Shown: one piece after another, positions 1 to 15,325 of the stretch | How the letters are laid out: each line of letters starts with the position of its first letter | Position numbering within the stretch: the stretch's first letter is position 1 | Assembly: GCF_024713945.1 (NCBI RefSeq) | Contig: NC_134686.1 | Span: 1,202,001-1,266,000, forward strand | DNA: 64,000 nucleotides | Origin: Dermatophagoides farinae | Taxonomy: Eukaryota; Arthropoda; Arachnida; Sarcoptiformes; Pyroglyphidae | Reading direction: 5' to 3' | Made by a program: the position numbers and the translations under genes | Notes under the pieces: model-generated | What the model saw: only the letters and a program-made list of their open reading frames with translations | The model's database searches: none | What the model was told of the DNA's origin: nothing

Positions 1-212
1 CTAAAAAAAAATTAGATCATCAAATTTGATGTAAATACTAAAGACAGAATTATTTTCAATGAACCAAAAAAAAAAAAAAAAAAAAAAATTCTGCCTACAC
101 CAACAAGAATGTTAAAAATCCCATGGATCATCATCATCATCAGCAAAGGATTCTATCCAACCACCACCACCACCACCACATATCCTCCTCTATCATCATA
201 TTTAATATGATC

Positions 213-244
<32 letters not shown>

Positions 245-3200
245 ACTTAATTTTATAACTCAAGTAGGACGACAGTGAACATAGAAAAAAACGAAAAAAA
301 AACAAGAGAAACACAATGTTGAAAAACACACAGATGCACAGCAGATGCGTTGACGTTTAAACAAAAAAAATAAATAACCAGAATATTGTGTGTTTGTGTG
401 TGCGGTAATAACATTATCAAACACACACTCACACACACACACGAAGTACAAAATGAACAAGAAAAAAAAATCGAAATTTTTTTTTTTACTTTACTTTTCT
501 TTATTACAATGGAAAGCACGAACAAACACACACACACACACACAAACAAACTATCCACACATTCATTCATTCATTGATGATGAGTAACAGAGAAAAATAT
601 ATCAAGAAGAAGAAGAAGAAGAAGAAGGTTTTCTGGTGCCTGGTTTCACTTTCACCCGACATCATCATCCAGCTATATTTTTTTTGCTCGAATTACTCCT
701 AAACACACACACGGTGATTATTTCGTTTAATTCAATTAGAAAATGCCACACACACACACACACACATATCAAATAAATTTTTTTTTTCTTCTTCTGGTTC
801 ACAATGGATGATGATGATGATGATAAAGACAAGACAAGACAAGACGAAAACAATGGCCAGACAAATTATTTGATGATGAAACGACAAAAAAAAAACGTTC
901 GAATGACAAAAAATAAAATAATTTTTGTCTCGATTCGAATATTATCATCAAAAAAAAAAAAAAAATTTTCAAAATGCAAAAAAATCAATATTCAATCGAT
1001 TCGAATGAACATGAATTCATGGATGCTTGAATCAATCAATTCATCATCATCATCATCATTATCATATACAAATTGATCAGAATTGGGTCATAATATGAAT
1101 TTTTCTTTGGAGGGGGGTTGGAAAAAAAAGAACAAAAGAAAAAAAAGCGTGCATGGTATCCATGTCGAACACAGTTTACATACACCCACACCCACACACA
1201 TACACACACAGTGAAAGGCAATCATTATTGGCGAAAAAAAATGAAAATGAAAATGAAAATGAAAATTGAAAACAAAAAACCAAAAAAACCAAAAAAAAAT
1301 CCACCAAATTCAAATCATTTATAATCATTGTTTTGCTGGTTATTATCATTATCATTATTAATAGCTAAATGAAAAATGAAAAAAAATTCTGTGGTATAAA
1401 TTCAAATTATACAGAATATTCTTGCAATCCAAAAAAAAAAACTATAATCAAACTTTCATTCAAAAGGGCAAATTCTCTGCATATATTGTTTGATCATTAC
1501 AACAGCCGGGAATGAAGCGGTAAATTTCTATCATGCACTTGGAAAAAAAAAAAATAATAAAATCACGAAGGTAGACATCCAAAACAACAACAACAACAAA
1601 AATCCATAAAACAAAACAAAAAGCAAACTTTATTACTGATCAATATATATGTTTGTATTTTGCATATGGTACACAATATATGCAAAATCACGCAAAAAAA
1701 AACAAACACAGAAAAAAACTTTCTCATTATTGAGATTAATCAAAAAAAAAATGTGATGGACCCAATAAATAATTTTGTTTTTTTTTTGATGTTGCTGTTC
1801 ACCCTCACTAATTAGTGTCAAAGTTTTTTGTTGTTGTTGTTGTTATGGATCACGCCAAAAACAGAGTGTTATTTTTCAGTGTGCAATTTTTACTAATAAA
1901 AAAAAAAAAAATTTTCAAACAATCAAGGTTCATCCCAATCAAATGTGCGTGTGGTTCAATAAAACCATCACCATCATCATCATCATCGTCATTGGCAAAC
2001 AAAAAAAAAGCTGATTTATTTGCACAAATGAACAAGAAAAACCAAGCTTTTAAAACTCTATCTCATAATGGTATTAATAAATTAAAAAAAAAAAAAAAAA
2101 AAAATTTCAGCCATTCAGTTAGTGAAAGAGAATGAAAATTGCTGACTATTGTCAAACGAAAAATTGAAAATGAAAATGAAAAAACTTTTAGACTTAGTCA
2201 TATTTAAACGATTCTCACTTTTTCGATTCTATTCTCATGTGTGTGTGTGTGTGTGTGTGCGATAATCTGACAGAAATAGAAACAAAACAAAGCAATGCAG
2301 AAAAAAAAGTGCGAGAAAAACTCAATCGATTGAACATTAGTTGAGCCATTTTGATATCTTAATTTAGATCTTTACGAGCGAAAAATAAAACAAAAACAAA
2401 ACAAACGAAATCACAGAAACTCTTTACATTTTGATAATAAATATTTATCAAACGCACACACACACAAACAACAACATTGATACTTATCATCGATTTTTGT
2501 TTTTGTTTTCTTTAAAATTTTCAAAATAGAATCAAATTCTGTATTTTCATCATAGAATCTCGCAATACAGAGAGAATAAGAATGAAAAAAAATGACAAAA
2601 TCAATATGTACCCAAACACATACACATACAAAAAAAAACAAATACAACAAGAATAAATAAACATCCGGACAACAATGTGAACGGAATAGGAAACGAAGAA
2701 ATATATATATTGCAGCCAAAAGTAGCAATGGCTACAGTAGAGAATTGTCCGCAAAAATATTTTTTTCTTTCAAAAGATTCTTTTTTTTTCATTTTCAAAC
2801 TGAATTTCAATGAATCACATTGAATCAATGGACTATACGATGATGATGATGATGAATTTCTGGTTGTTGGGCCCAGAAATTCTATTCTTTCCACCACTAC
2901 CACCACCACCACCACCACCAGATTCTGTATAAAGAATGTATTTATTTTAAAATTTAAATTAATGCCCAGTCAGATAAGAAAAAAAAGATATCGACATACA
3001 CAACAAAAAAAAATTTTGTGATCGTGAACAAAAAACAACAACAACAACAACAACAAAATGACATCCAAACCCGGAGAACTGGTTTTTTCCTTCTAGTTTT
3101 TTTTCGTTCATTCATTTCTTCAAGACAAAAAAAGGAATCCAAACAAACAAACAAAAAAACCGAAGAATGGTAGTTGAATGAAATGAAAACAAATAGTTTT

Positions 3201-6147
3201 CGTTTTTGGCCGATATTCGTAGATTCTGGGTAGCAACATCTACATGATTTGGATGAGAATTTAGCAATTCCCTCGAATCACATTTGAATCACTAAACAAC
3301 AAAAAAAAATTGGTGCGCGTGCCATTTTTTTTGTTCACATGATTTTCCATGATACACACACACACACAATAATGCTATTTCGTGACAATTTCAATCAATG
3401 ATCACCACCACCATTGAAACAATCATTGGAACGCAAACAAAATAAAACAAAACAAAAAAAATCAAACGTCAAATTTTCGTATTCTCTCATTCTAAATACA
3501 TACAGAATAATTTATTACTTATCCAGCCAATAATATGGACGTAATCATTATCTCATCAAAAAAAAACACGAAAAAAAACTAAAAGAGAAAAACAAGCCAC
3601 ATAATGGTCAAAATAATCATGATAATCACCGGTATATATATATTATATACGGGCGATACAAATGTACATGAGAATCGAAACAGGCATCAGTCTCTCTCTC
3701 TCTCTCTCTCGATCATCATATCGAGAATATTCTCTATACGGGCAACAGTCACACACACACACGTAGATTGTCGTTATTTTTGCACGACAATTTTTATTCC
3801 ATCCATTCATTCAACCAAACACACACACACACACACATACACACACGCGAAAAAAAATAATTTCAACAATGTTGATGTTGATATTGTATTAAAACATAAT
3901 TATCATAATTAGATGTGATATATCTAAATGTATTCTTCACACACACACACTAATATCTGTCTGTATGGAAATAAGCAATGAACTGAAAAGCATAAACGAC
4001 AAGAAGAAGACTGTTATATACAATATGGAATGGAAAAGAAAAAGAAAAATTTGAAATGGAATCACAAAAGCATCATCATCATCCACATCATCCACACGAT
4101 GATAATGTGTGAATGATTTTTCGCATCAATAAATAATTTTAATCCACTATAAATGACAAAAAAAAATATTTTGGATGTAATGGAAATGAAATTTTGTGTG
4201 TGTGATGGAAAAAAAGACAAAATTCATCAGATGGAATTGAATAAGAGAAATGGATCTATTTTTTTCTGGTTCCATATGTGTTTTCTTCTTCTTATTCTGT
4301 TTTTTTTCTTCATCAAGAATCTATGTAAAAGAAATTATCGCCAATGAAATTTTTCATTGCAAATGAAACCGGTAGTGTGCAATAATTTTTTTTTTATTTT
4401 GCTCGTCATTTTTTTTTTCTGGGCAAATCCAACAAAGCCAACAAAGTTGGAATGGAATAGGCAAAAAAAAAAAAAAGAATCTTGAGAATGAAACAACATA
4501 AAAAAATGAACAGCTCAGCAAAATGTGAACCTCAATCAGAGAAAATAGAGAGAAAACACACACACAGACACAAACCCAATTAGAGTGTCTGTCATGTCTT
4601 TTTTATTCTGTGAAGAATTTGGCCTAAAGTCTTGAAATCATTTATACACTAAACACACACACACACACACATAGCACACATTAACCAATTAAGATATGAA
4701 ATATGATGATGACTATGAGGAATAAAAATATCAAATGAAAATGAATCAATTCTAACGAAAGAATCTGAAAACTTTTTTTTTCTTCATTTTCTTATTTAAA
4801 TTATTCTTCAATTTTTTTTTACCAGTTGAACTAAGAAAAATTGACCGAAAAATGAACTGTTTACTGTGTAAATGAAGATGTGAAATTTTAAAATGATGGC
4901 CATCATACACACATACACACACACAAACACACAGCCAACAGAGAACAAGCTCAAAACAAATCAAGCCCTAAAGAAGAATAAAAAAAAAGTTCCAAATTCT
5001 TGAACGAACGAACGAACGAACAAGAATTGAATTTTCAAATACAATTTGATTTAAATGGATGGATGAAAAATATTCTCTCTCTCAATCTCATTATAGCTGA
5101 ATCACATACACACACTGAACACAAAAAACAGAAGTGCAAAAAAAAAAAACTTTTCTCTGTAATAAGTTGGTGTGAATATATGAATTCTCAAGAATAAAAA
5201 TGAAAGTGAAATAAAAAACAAAACGGAATGAAATGAAATTAAAACCAATTGTGCAATTGTAAAAAAAGTTTTGAATCAGAAAAAATAAAATGCTAAAGGC
5301 AAAATTCCAACAGCATATACACACACACATGGAAAACTTGATTATGATAATCACATGTAAATAGCAAAACAAAAAACAAAAACGAAACGAAACGAAACGA
5401 AAAAAAATTCAACAACAGCAGTGACAATGATGATCAAAGCAAAACAAAAAAAACAACAACGAAAACCGCCATTTGAGATTGTTGTTGGATCTACACCAGA
5501 ATTCAATATATATTATATTCGCTTTTCAAATATTGAATTTACGACCAATATACTCCAGCACTTTGAAGAGAGATGGAACCAAAAAAAAAAAACATTTATT
5601 TTAATTTGTTTAGCGAAACAAATTCCAGTATTCTATTCAGTCAGTCAGTCTCTCTTTGATGTAGAGAAATTTAATTTTAAATGATAATGGCTTAATTTTT
5701 TTTTGTTTCTGTCTATAGACAAGAATATTCGTACAGAATTATTCCCCTATTCATTCAATTCATTGAATTATTTAGTTTTAAAAAAAAAGAATTGAGAATT
5801 GAATGACAAACGAAGAAGAATAAAAAAAAATTCTTTTCCCGTATTTTGAATACATAATCATGATAATAAATAAAAATAAAATGAAATAAAATGAAAAAAA
5901 AACGACAACAAAACCATTGTATTCACATAGAGAATTGTCTAGTGACGAATGAGACAGAATTTTTTTTTTTTTTGGGAGGGCAGCAAAAAACAAACGAATA
6001 TATTCGACATTCGTATTGGAAATACAAATATCCAATCAAATGGAAACTAATGATAATCAAAAGAACAAATAATGGAATGAAATTCAAAAAAAAAAAAAAT
6101 ATTCCATGAATTTTCAAAATTGGAATGTAAAAAAAAAATTTACATAC
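1..6147. other. Long simple-repeat region, probable intron of a minus-strand gene
   Basis: I see no exon with protein-like composition here on either strand. The plus strand is dominated by poly(A) runs, CA repeats and GAT/ATC runs. Examples are a 23-base A run at 66-88, a GAT tract around 209-243 and a TG tract at 2238-2259. The open frames are translations of these repeats (Thr-His, Cys-Val, Lys and Asn runs). The A/CA bias on the plus strand means T/TG bias on the minus strand. That suits intron sequence of the minus-strand gene whose probable first exon ends at 6148. This reading is inference. Confidence 0.4.
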
Positions 6148-6472
6148 TTGATTGAATACTAGCGGTAGATGATGATGATGATGATGATGACGGTGGTTGT
6201 TGTTGTTGTCCAACATCAACAACAACAACAACGGTGGATGTATTGAATATTGATAAATCTGTTGTTGTTATCATTGTTGTTGAAGTTAAATTTAACGATT
6301 GTTGTTGTTGTTGTTGTTGTTGTTGAATCATCACACACGTAACATTATTTACAAATAATAATAACAATGGAATAACGATAATTACAATCGAATGAATCTT
6401 CGAATGATGACGATGACAAAGATCATGATGATGATCATCAGTTTCATCTGTATCATCCATATTTTTGGCCAT
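6148..6472 (-). CDS. Probable first coding exon of a secreted or membrane protein (partial)
   Basis: An ATG at 6472-6470 opens a 108-codon frame, plus one base, that stops at a good donor (CAA then GTATGT; intron begins at 6147). The protein starts with an Asp/His-rich stretch, then a strongly hydrophobic segment (IVIIVIPLLLLFV) at about residues 30-42 that could be a signal peptide or signal anchor. It continues with a nine-Gln run, a Thr/Val-rich part and a run of eight Ser. Gln/Ser homopolymers of this kind occur in the confirmed genes of this window. The shared promoter palindrome lies 129 bp upstream of the ATG, which supports a real gene start. No later exon could be found in the window, so the rest may lie beyond the left edge. 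The family is not recognised. Confidence 0.5.
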
Positions 6473-6600
6473 TTTTTTTTGTCTTCAATAATGATTTTTT
6501 TGATTATGAATTTAAACAAAACAAAAAAAAAAAAAAAAGAAATCACACACACAGAAACAAAAAAAATTTATAAATAAGAAATAAAGAATGAACGAATCGT

Positions 6601-6615
6601 ATCGATACTATCGAT
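6601..6615. promoter_or_regulatory. CGATA near-palindrome upstream of the minus-strand exon
   Basis: The 15-mer ATCGATACTATCGAT lies 129 bp upstream of the ATG at 6472. It is an inverted pair of CGATA units around one central base. The identical 15-mer is found upstream of RPA2, and its exact reverse complement upstream of POLR1C. In Drosophila, DREF binds TATCGATA and BEAF-32 binds clustered CGATA motifs. Whether a related factor acts here is inference. Confidence 0.5.
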
Positions 6616-9074
6616 AATAAAAATTATGATTATGATGATGATGATGATGATGGATTATGTAAATGTTCGATTCGATTCGATTTTTCTTTTTGTTTTCTTT
6701 GGATTCGTTACTAATATTTTTCTCTATTTATTCGTGCACTAAATTATTCAGATGATGATGATGATGATGATGATAATAATGATTATTATGATGATGATGA
6801 TTTATATTGAGCGTTTAGAATATGAAATGAGCAATGAAATTTGTTTACATACAGACACGACGATATGATGGAGAATAAATCAAGAATCATCATCATCATA
6901 TATTAATAGAACTGTGAAATTGATGGATTTTGATTTGCCGGCAACGATCAATAATGATGACGATGATGATGATGATTGGATTCGTCGTCCGATTTTTTTT
7001 TTGGTCTGATTATTTGTATGATGATCACCGACAAGAGATTGATCAATGATCGAGTGTTGTTCGTGTGTAAAGTTTTGTTGTTGTTGATAAAATTTGAAGC
7101 CAAAATGAATATCGATTCACACCATCACAAAATCGTTCATCAGCTGAAGAAGATTGTGAAAAATATTTCGGTCACGTAAAATTCAAATTTTTTTTTCACT
7201 ATATTCTTGATTCTAAAAAATTCTTCTCGTTTTGTTTAGACTGAATTTGGATTCGTAAACGAAATTCTTCAATTCAACAAATAAAAAAAAAACTCATCAA
7301 AGCCTCGAGAATTCTTTCATTTAAAAATTTTTCAACATGGAATCGAACAATAATAATAATCGAATACGGAAATGAATCCAAAGAAGAAAAAAACGATTGT
7401 GTTCCATTTTTTTTCTATGAAACAAAAGACCGAAGAAAAACAAACATGAAAAAAAGGATTTTTTTCCCTGTTCATTTCATTAGAATAAACCCGAAAACAC
7501 ACGCAAAAAAAACTTTGAATGGGATTAAAATTTCGGTTGAAATTTTACCAACAGAAGAAGGAAAAGTTTCTCAATGATGGCGACAAAGTTTCCAGAATCG
7601 ATGAAGAAGAAAGAAAGAAAAAAAAATTCTGTCTGTCGATCTTTATTCCTGAAGAAATTTTTTTTTTTGAGTTGATAATTTTCACATTCTTCGATGTAAA
7701 ATACACGAAAGAATTTTATTATGTCAAACACACACACACGAACAAACAAACAAACAACAATGATGATGACGTGATATCAGCATTGGAACGTAGTAAGAAA
7801 AAAAAAAGAATCAGACGAACGATATGATTCAAATGCAAATTAATTTTTTTTATTTTATTTTATTTTAATAATGTCAATGCAGACATAGTCGAGGTTTTTT
7901 TTTCATTGCAAACAAACGAAAGATGTTGACATTACATCATTTGCATCATTCACATTGTCACCAGATAGCTAGGAACACAAAACAGCAACGAAGCGAATCC
8001 AAATTTTTGAAAATTCTTCATTTTTTTGCAGAGACAAAAAAAAATAATAATATTTCATGTCACTGTCAAACGATAAACAAAATCATTTTTTTTTCAACAA
8101 CATTCATAATCAGAGTGGAACAAAAAAAAAAAAAATAACATCATATCATGATAAAGAAGATAATTTTTCACGTTGAATTTTTTTTTCTTTTATTTGTCTT
8201 GGATCGTTGATGATGATGATTGTTACGCGATGCGATTTACACGAAGAATCGCGCCAAATACTAGATTCACTTGGTGTTTTATATCAACGAAAAATGGAAT
8301 GAATGAATTCTCAGCTAGCAACTGTAGAAGAAAAAAATTCTTCATGATTCAGGTGATGATTCTATATAGGATAGGCGATGCGTGCGCGCACACATGAGAC
8401 ATGGAATTTTTGTACTTGAAAAATATTCTGTGCGAAAGACAACAACAACAACAACAACGACGACGACGATGCAATTCATGATTAAAGTTGAGAAGAGAGA
8501 GATATTCAATTGTATATCTTAAATTTGAAATTTACAATTCTACAAATCACTTCTATTCTTTCAGATCAGAATCTTTTGATATTATGATGATAATCATTGT
8601 CATACAAAATAATCAAATCATTGTCATTTCGAAAATTCCTTGATCCTATATATAAATAGAATAAGAATTGGTAATGAAAATGATATGATAATAAATGATG
8701 ATGATGATGATGATGATATAATTGGACATTAGCATCAGTCAATTAGCATTATAATGAGATATATAACTTTGTCTTCACAGGTTCCAAATGGAATTTCTTT
8801 TATTTTGTTGTTGTTCGTTATTGTTGTCATTGTCGTTGTAGTTTGGTACCCATTTTCATTTACGATTCAATTTAGTGATGTAGAAATTATTCTGACTTGA
8901 ATTCATTATCATGTTTTTTCTTTTTTTTTTGATAAATTTATTTGTTGGAATTCTGGATCATTGATTTAATTTAATGTTGATTTTTTTGTTTTGTTTTTTT
9001 GTGGGGTTCGAATTTCATTAATTGTAATGACAGAATGTAGATGGCACAATCGTGTCGATGATGATGAACAACCA

Positions 9075-9112
9075 AATCGATAGCATTCGGTGAAATTACG
9101 ATACAATCGATA
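9075..9112. promoter_or_regulatory. Two AATCGATA half-sites upstream of CCT5
   Basis: AATCGATA occurs at 9075-9082 and again at 9105-9112 in the same orientation, about 170-210 bp before the CCT5 start codon. This is the half-site of the near-palindrome found upstream of POLR1C and RPA2. The spacing and direct orientation differ, so the functional link is weaker. Confidence 0.35.
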
Positions 9113-9282
9113 TAATCACGCCTTTTTGAAGCATGCTTTCGTTTTCATTGTTCAGTGGTGTGTGTATGTGTAGTGATCATTGAATGTGTAAACTTTTTTT
9201 TTTTTGGATTTTGCCCACAATTTTAATTTTTAATTTTTCAAATTAATCGTTTAATTCTTGAACAAACAAACAAACGAAAAAA

Positions 9283-11077
9283 ATGGCTAGCGTAGGAACT
9301 TTAGCTTTTGATGAATTTGGTAGGCCATTCTTTATTCTTAAAGATCAAGATCGACAAAAACGATTGACCGGTACTGAAGCTATCAAGGTAAATATAAAAT
9401 GATTCTTATTCGCATTTTTTTTTCATTACAAAACTAATTTTAATTTTCAATTTTATTCGATCCGTAGAGCCATATTTTGGCTGGTATTAGTGTAGCTAAA
9501 ATATTACGAACATCGCTTGGACCGAAAGGTCTGGATAAAATTATGGTCTCAGCTGATGGCGATGTTACCATCACTAATGATGGTGCAACAATACTTAAAA
9601 TGATGGATGTTGAACATCAAATTGCCAAATTATTGGTTGAACTTTCTCAATCACAAGACGATGAAATTGGTGATGGTACTACTGGTGTTGTTGTATTGGC
9701 TGGAGCTTTATTAGAACAAGCTGAACAATTACTTGATCGTGGTATTCATCCAATTCGTATTGCCGATGGTTTTGAATTGGCTGCACGTCATGCATTGGAA
9801 CATCTGGATAAAATCTGTGAAAGTTTCCCGATCAATCAGAATAATTTGGAACCATTAATCGAAACTGCTACAACAACATTAAGTTCAAAGATTGTCAATC
9901 GTTGTTTACGGAAATTTGCCGAAATAGCAGTGAATGCTGTAATTTCGGTTGCCGATCTTGAACGAAAAGATGTCTCATTCGATTTGATTAAAGTTGAAGG
10001 CAAACCTGGTGGAAGACTTGAAGATTCAATTTTGGTCAACGGTGTTATTGTCGATAAGAATTTTAGCCATCCACAAATGCCTAATGAATTGAAAGATGTA
10101 AAACTGGCCATATTAACGTGTCCGTTTGAACCACCAAAGCCAAAAACCAAACATAAGTTGGATGTACAATCGGTTGAAGATTATCGTAATCTACGAAAAT
10201 ATGAAATTGAAAAATTTGAAGAAATTGTCCAACGTGTTAAAGATGCTGGAGCAAATCTGGTCATCTGCCAATGGGGCTTCGACGATGAAGCTAATCATCT
10301 ATTGTTGCAAAAAGAATTGCCTGCTGTTCGTTGGGTCGGTGGCCCCGAAATTGAATTAATTGCTATTGCAACCGGTGGTAGAATTGTTCCACGTTTTGAG
10401 GAATTAACTCCAGAAAAACTTGGTAAAGCTGGCATCGTACGTGAATTATCTTTCGGTACTACACGTGATAAAATGTTGGTCATTGAACAATGTCCAAATA
10501 CCAAAGCTGTAACGATTTTTATTCGTGGTGGTAACAAAATGATTGTGGAAGAAGCTAAACGTTCAATGCATGATGCTCTTTGTGTTGTACGAAATCTTAT
10601 CAAAGATAATCGAATCGTTTATGGTGGTGGTGCTGCTGAAATATCCTGTGCATTGGCTGTATCGGCAGAAGCTGACAAGATCACATCATTGGAACAATAT
10701 GCATTCAGATCATTTGCCGATGCATTGGAATCAATACCATTAGCTTTGGCTGAAAATAGTGGCCTTTCACCAATAGAAACTGTGGCCGAAGTGAAAGCAC
10801 GACAAGTAAAAGAATCCAAACCACAATTGGGTATTGATTGCATTCAAAAAGGAACTAATGGTAATATTTTTTTGTTTATTTCATTTTTACATTTTCATGT
10901 GTTTAATTTTTAAGACTAACCCACATTTTTATTTATTTATATACACATACAGATATGAAAGTTCAAAATATAATCGAAACATTGAATAGCAAAAAACAAC
11001 AAATTAGTTTGGCCACACAATTGGTGAAAATGATTCTAAAAATTGATGATATTCGTTCATCCGAAGGAATGATGTAA
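9283..11077 (+). CDS. CCT5: T-complex protein 1 subunit epsilon (CCT5), 3 exons
   Basis: One of the eight subunits of the cytosolic TRiC/CCT chaperonin, which folds actin, tubulin and other proteins using ATP. Exons are 9283-9387, 9468-10860 and 10953-11077. They join in phase to give 540 aa, against 541 in human. The N-terminus [16 protein letters not shown] is typical of the epsilon subunit. Group II chaperonin motifs are present: [10 protein letters not shown] near residue 55, the nucleotide-binding GDGTT at about 103-107, and the late VYGGGAAE segment. The third exon supplies the conserved end ([23 protein letters not shown]). Introns are 80 and 92 bp with GT-AG ends. The ATG at 9283 fits the family start. 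An AATAAA lies 85 bp after the stop. The identification is firm. Confidence 0.97.
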
Positions 11078-11580
11078 TAATCGAAAATTATTTCATTTTT
11101 TTTTATATATTCGATGATTATTGATGATGATGATGATGATTTAAATTTTAAAACAAAAAAAAATAAAAAGGGCAATTTTTTTTAAAAATATCGACAATAG
11201 ATGTCACTATAGTGGTGGATTATTTTTTTTTGTAGTGGATAAAGTGGGCGGGTCTAACAAAAAAAAAAAAATAGAAAATTGAACTAGCTGCCATTTTGTC
11301 GGCGTGTGTGTGTGTGTGTGTGTGGTAGCTCCAAATTATATTCTTTTGGTTGATGGTGTGTGTTTTTGGCTGCTTGCTCAATTTTTTTTTGTCTTTGTTT
11401 CGCTCTTTGTGTGTGTGTGTGTGTGTGTGCTCACCATATTCATTGCAGCATACGTTCAATTTGCATTGGTGTTGCGTTTCATTTTTTTTCTTTTTTTTTT
11501 TGGTTATTTTGTTTTTTCAAATCTTTCCATTTGTAATAAATTTGTTTTCAAAAAGTATAATTTTCAAATATTGATTAAAA
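11078..11580. other. CCT5 3' flank and hnRNP promoter
   Basis: Holds the probable CCT5 poly(A) signal, a GAT run (about 11122-11141), two TG tracts (11304-11324 and about 11408-11430) and T-rich sequence leading into the hnRNP start. The 10-bp palindrome CACTATAGTG sits near 11205. No other gene is seen. Confidence 0.6.
11162..11167 (+). terminator. Probable CCT5 poly(A) signal
   Basis: AATAAA, 85 bp after the CCT5 stop codon. Distance and orientation fit; cleavage at this site is not shown by sequence alone. Confidence 0.5.
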
Positions 11581-13069
<1,489 letters not shown>

Positions 13070-13154
13070 ATATATAATTCGAAATTTTCATTACTAAAAA
13101 AAACAAAACAGAAAAAATCATCCATTGTCGACATTTAATTTTTCGCCAAAAAAA

Positions 13155-13160
13155 AATAAA
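13155..13160 (+). terminator. Possible hnRNP poly(A) signal
   Basis: AATAAA 85 bp after the hnRNP stop codon. Longer 3' ends are also possible, because the downstream sequence has further A-rich stretches. Confidence 0.35.
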
Positions 13161-15238
13161 AAAATTCAAATCTCACACGGGTAAGTTATATTTTTTCATT
13201 TTTTTTCAAAAAAATTTTTTGTTCAAAATTTTTGCCTGACAAATTTATGTTTGGTATATAAATTGCAAAAAAAAAAAAAAATTTTTTAGTTTCAAGCTTA
13301 AAATAATATTCAAAAATAATCATTTTCTTTATTCGTTGCATTCTTTTTTTTCTAGGGTTTATCTTTCTTTCTATTTTCATTCGTACAGTTAAAAAAAATA
13401 AAAATAAAAATTATAAGGACAAGATATACAGGACAGGCCACAAGATGATGATGATGATGATAAAATATAGTGAACAAAAAAAAATCAGAACAGAAAAACA
13501 GTATCCACGTATTCAAAATGTTATATAATCTAATGAATGATAATGATCTTTCTAATATATCTCTCAATCGATGATTCGATCTTAAAAATGTGTGTGTTGA
13601 TCTTCTGTGTACCTACTCGCGTGTGTAAATATATTAAATAATATAGGTATCGATATCGTATTTTAAAGCAAATATAATCCAGATATATATCGTATAAATT
13701 ACCGAAGATGAAGATTAATTGATTGATTATTGATGAATATGAATGTATTGATGATTAGAAAAGCAAAAAAAAAAATCAAAGTTTCAACACAGCATCATTT
13801 TTTTTTCATAAACCATTCACAAGCAAACACACATATATTAAATGATTGTTAATGCGCATCTCAAACCATCAGAATCAGCAGAACTTTTTATTATTATTAT
13901 TATTATCATCGATTCATTTATCTGGTCAATGTTTTCAAACAAACAAACAAAAATCGTTCCCAATATATCCCACACACACAGTTTATATTCCATTCAACAG
14001 AATAGTGCCAGAATAAACGAAAATGAGCCCTGTTTTGTTTTTTTTTTTCATTTTTTAAATGTCGACTTCATTCAAATACAAACAAAAAAATATATTCAAT
14101 CCAATTCCACTTTTTTTTCCTTTTTCTTCTTCTTCTTCTTCCTCATAAGTTTCATTTTGATTTTCTTATTCATTTTTCATTGATTTTTTTTTCTCTATAT
14201 AAAAATTCTATCATTTGAAATTGATATTCTCATTCTCTCTCTCATCTATTTCTTACTATTATGATGATGATCGTAAAAAAAAACTTGAATAAAATACAAA
14301 TTTTCCAAGGCCAAAATTTAGTTTGTTTTTTTTTATCGAAATAAGAAAGAAAAATCCAAAAGATTATTATACACATTATCGATATTAACACATTACATAT
14401 AAGCAGAACATTGAATTTTGTGTAAAACACACAGGTTTTTATTATCACTTTTTAATCAATTAAATCTCAATTTTTAATTTATTATTTATATTTATATTAT
14501 TATTAATCATCATCATGTAATAATTGATAATTTAGTAGCCGATTGATTGATTGATTCATTTTTTTTTGCTGACCAAACATTTCAAACAAACAAATAAACA
14601 CTGACCAGACATACATAACAGACACACACACATATATACTACCTACAATAATTGTCAACAATTTCACACACACACACACACACCTATGGATATGTCATCA
14701 TTGATAATAAAGTTTTCAAACAAAAAAAAAAAGAAAATTCATATTTATCGATTATATTTAATTTCAAACAAGCATCGATCAGTGAAAAAAAATTTTATCT
14801 TAAAAATAGATGGCCAGGACAGTGAATTATTGTTGTTGTTGTTGTTGTGCTTAGGTAAAGACCATCAGCTTTTTCTATCCAACACCACCATCACCACCAC
14901 CACAATTCACCATCACTTCATTCAATCCCAATTCCTTTTTTTTCATTTCAATGTTGGAATGTTTTTTTTTTCAATCATTTATTTCAATTAATCTCTATAT
15001 ATATATTCCATTTCTATTTCATTGATTCTTTTGAACACCAGGATGATGATGATCATTATGGCCACGATGTTTATGGATTCGAAGGGTTGTTTTTTGGCAT
15101 GCCCCCTCCCAAAAAAGGTAAGTTTTTCAAAATTTGGTAAATTTTGAATCTGATTGATGTACAAGTGACAATATTGAATTGTTTTGGAAATAAAAATGAA
15201 ATTTTTTTTCACAAATAAAAAATTGTGTCCAAATAAAT

Positions 15239-15244
15239 TTTATT
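15239..15244 (-). terminator. Probable RPL15 poly(A) signal
   Basis: Reads AATAAA on the minus strand, about 80 bp beyond the RPL15 stop codon, the usual distance for a short ribosomal-protein 3' UTR. Confidence 0.5.
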
Positions 15245-15325
15245 TCAAAATTTTTTTTTGGGGAGGATTGATAAATCGAATAGAGATTTACATTTTTTTT
15301 TTTTGAAAAAACCAATATATCGATT

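Larger units (their letters stand above)
6473..9282. other. Intergenic region between a minus-strand exon and CCT5
   Basis: The two flanking genes diverge from here. It contains GAT repeats (about 6635-6655, 6750-6775, 8697-8717), TTG/CAA repeats and A/T runs. The open frames (for example 6976-7179 and 7519-7827) have repeat-like composition and no recognisable domain. The promoter-like elements near both ends are listed separately. I see nothing else. Confidence 0.6.
13070..15325. other. hnRNP 3' region and intergenic sequence before RPL15
   Basis: The first part is probably hnRNP 3' UTR, with an AATAAA at 13155. A GGGTAAG donor-like site near 13180 and a CTAGGG acceptor-like site near 13353 could mark a spliced 3' UTR, which I cannot confirm. 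The rest is A/T runs, GAT and CA repeats. Convergent RPL15 ends at 15326. No further coding exon is visible. Confidence 0.55.
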
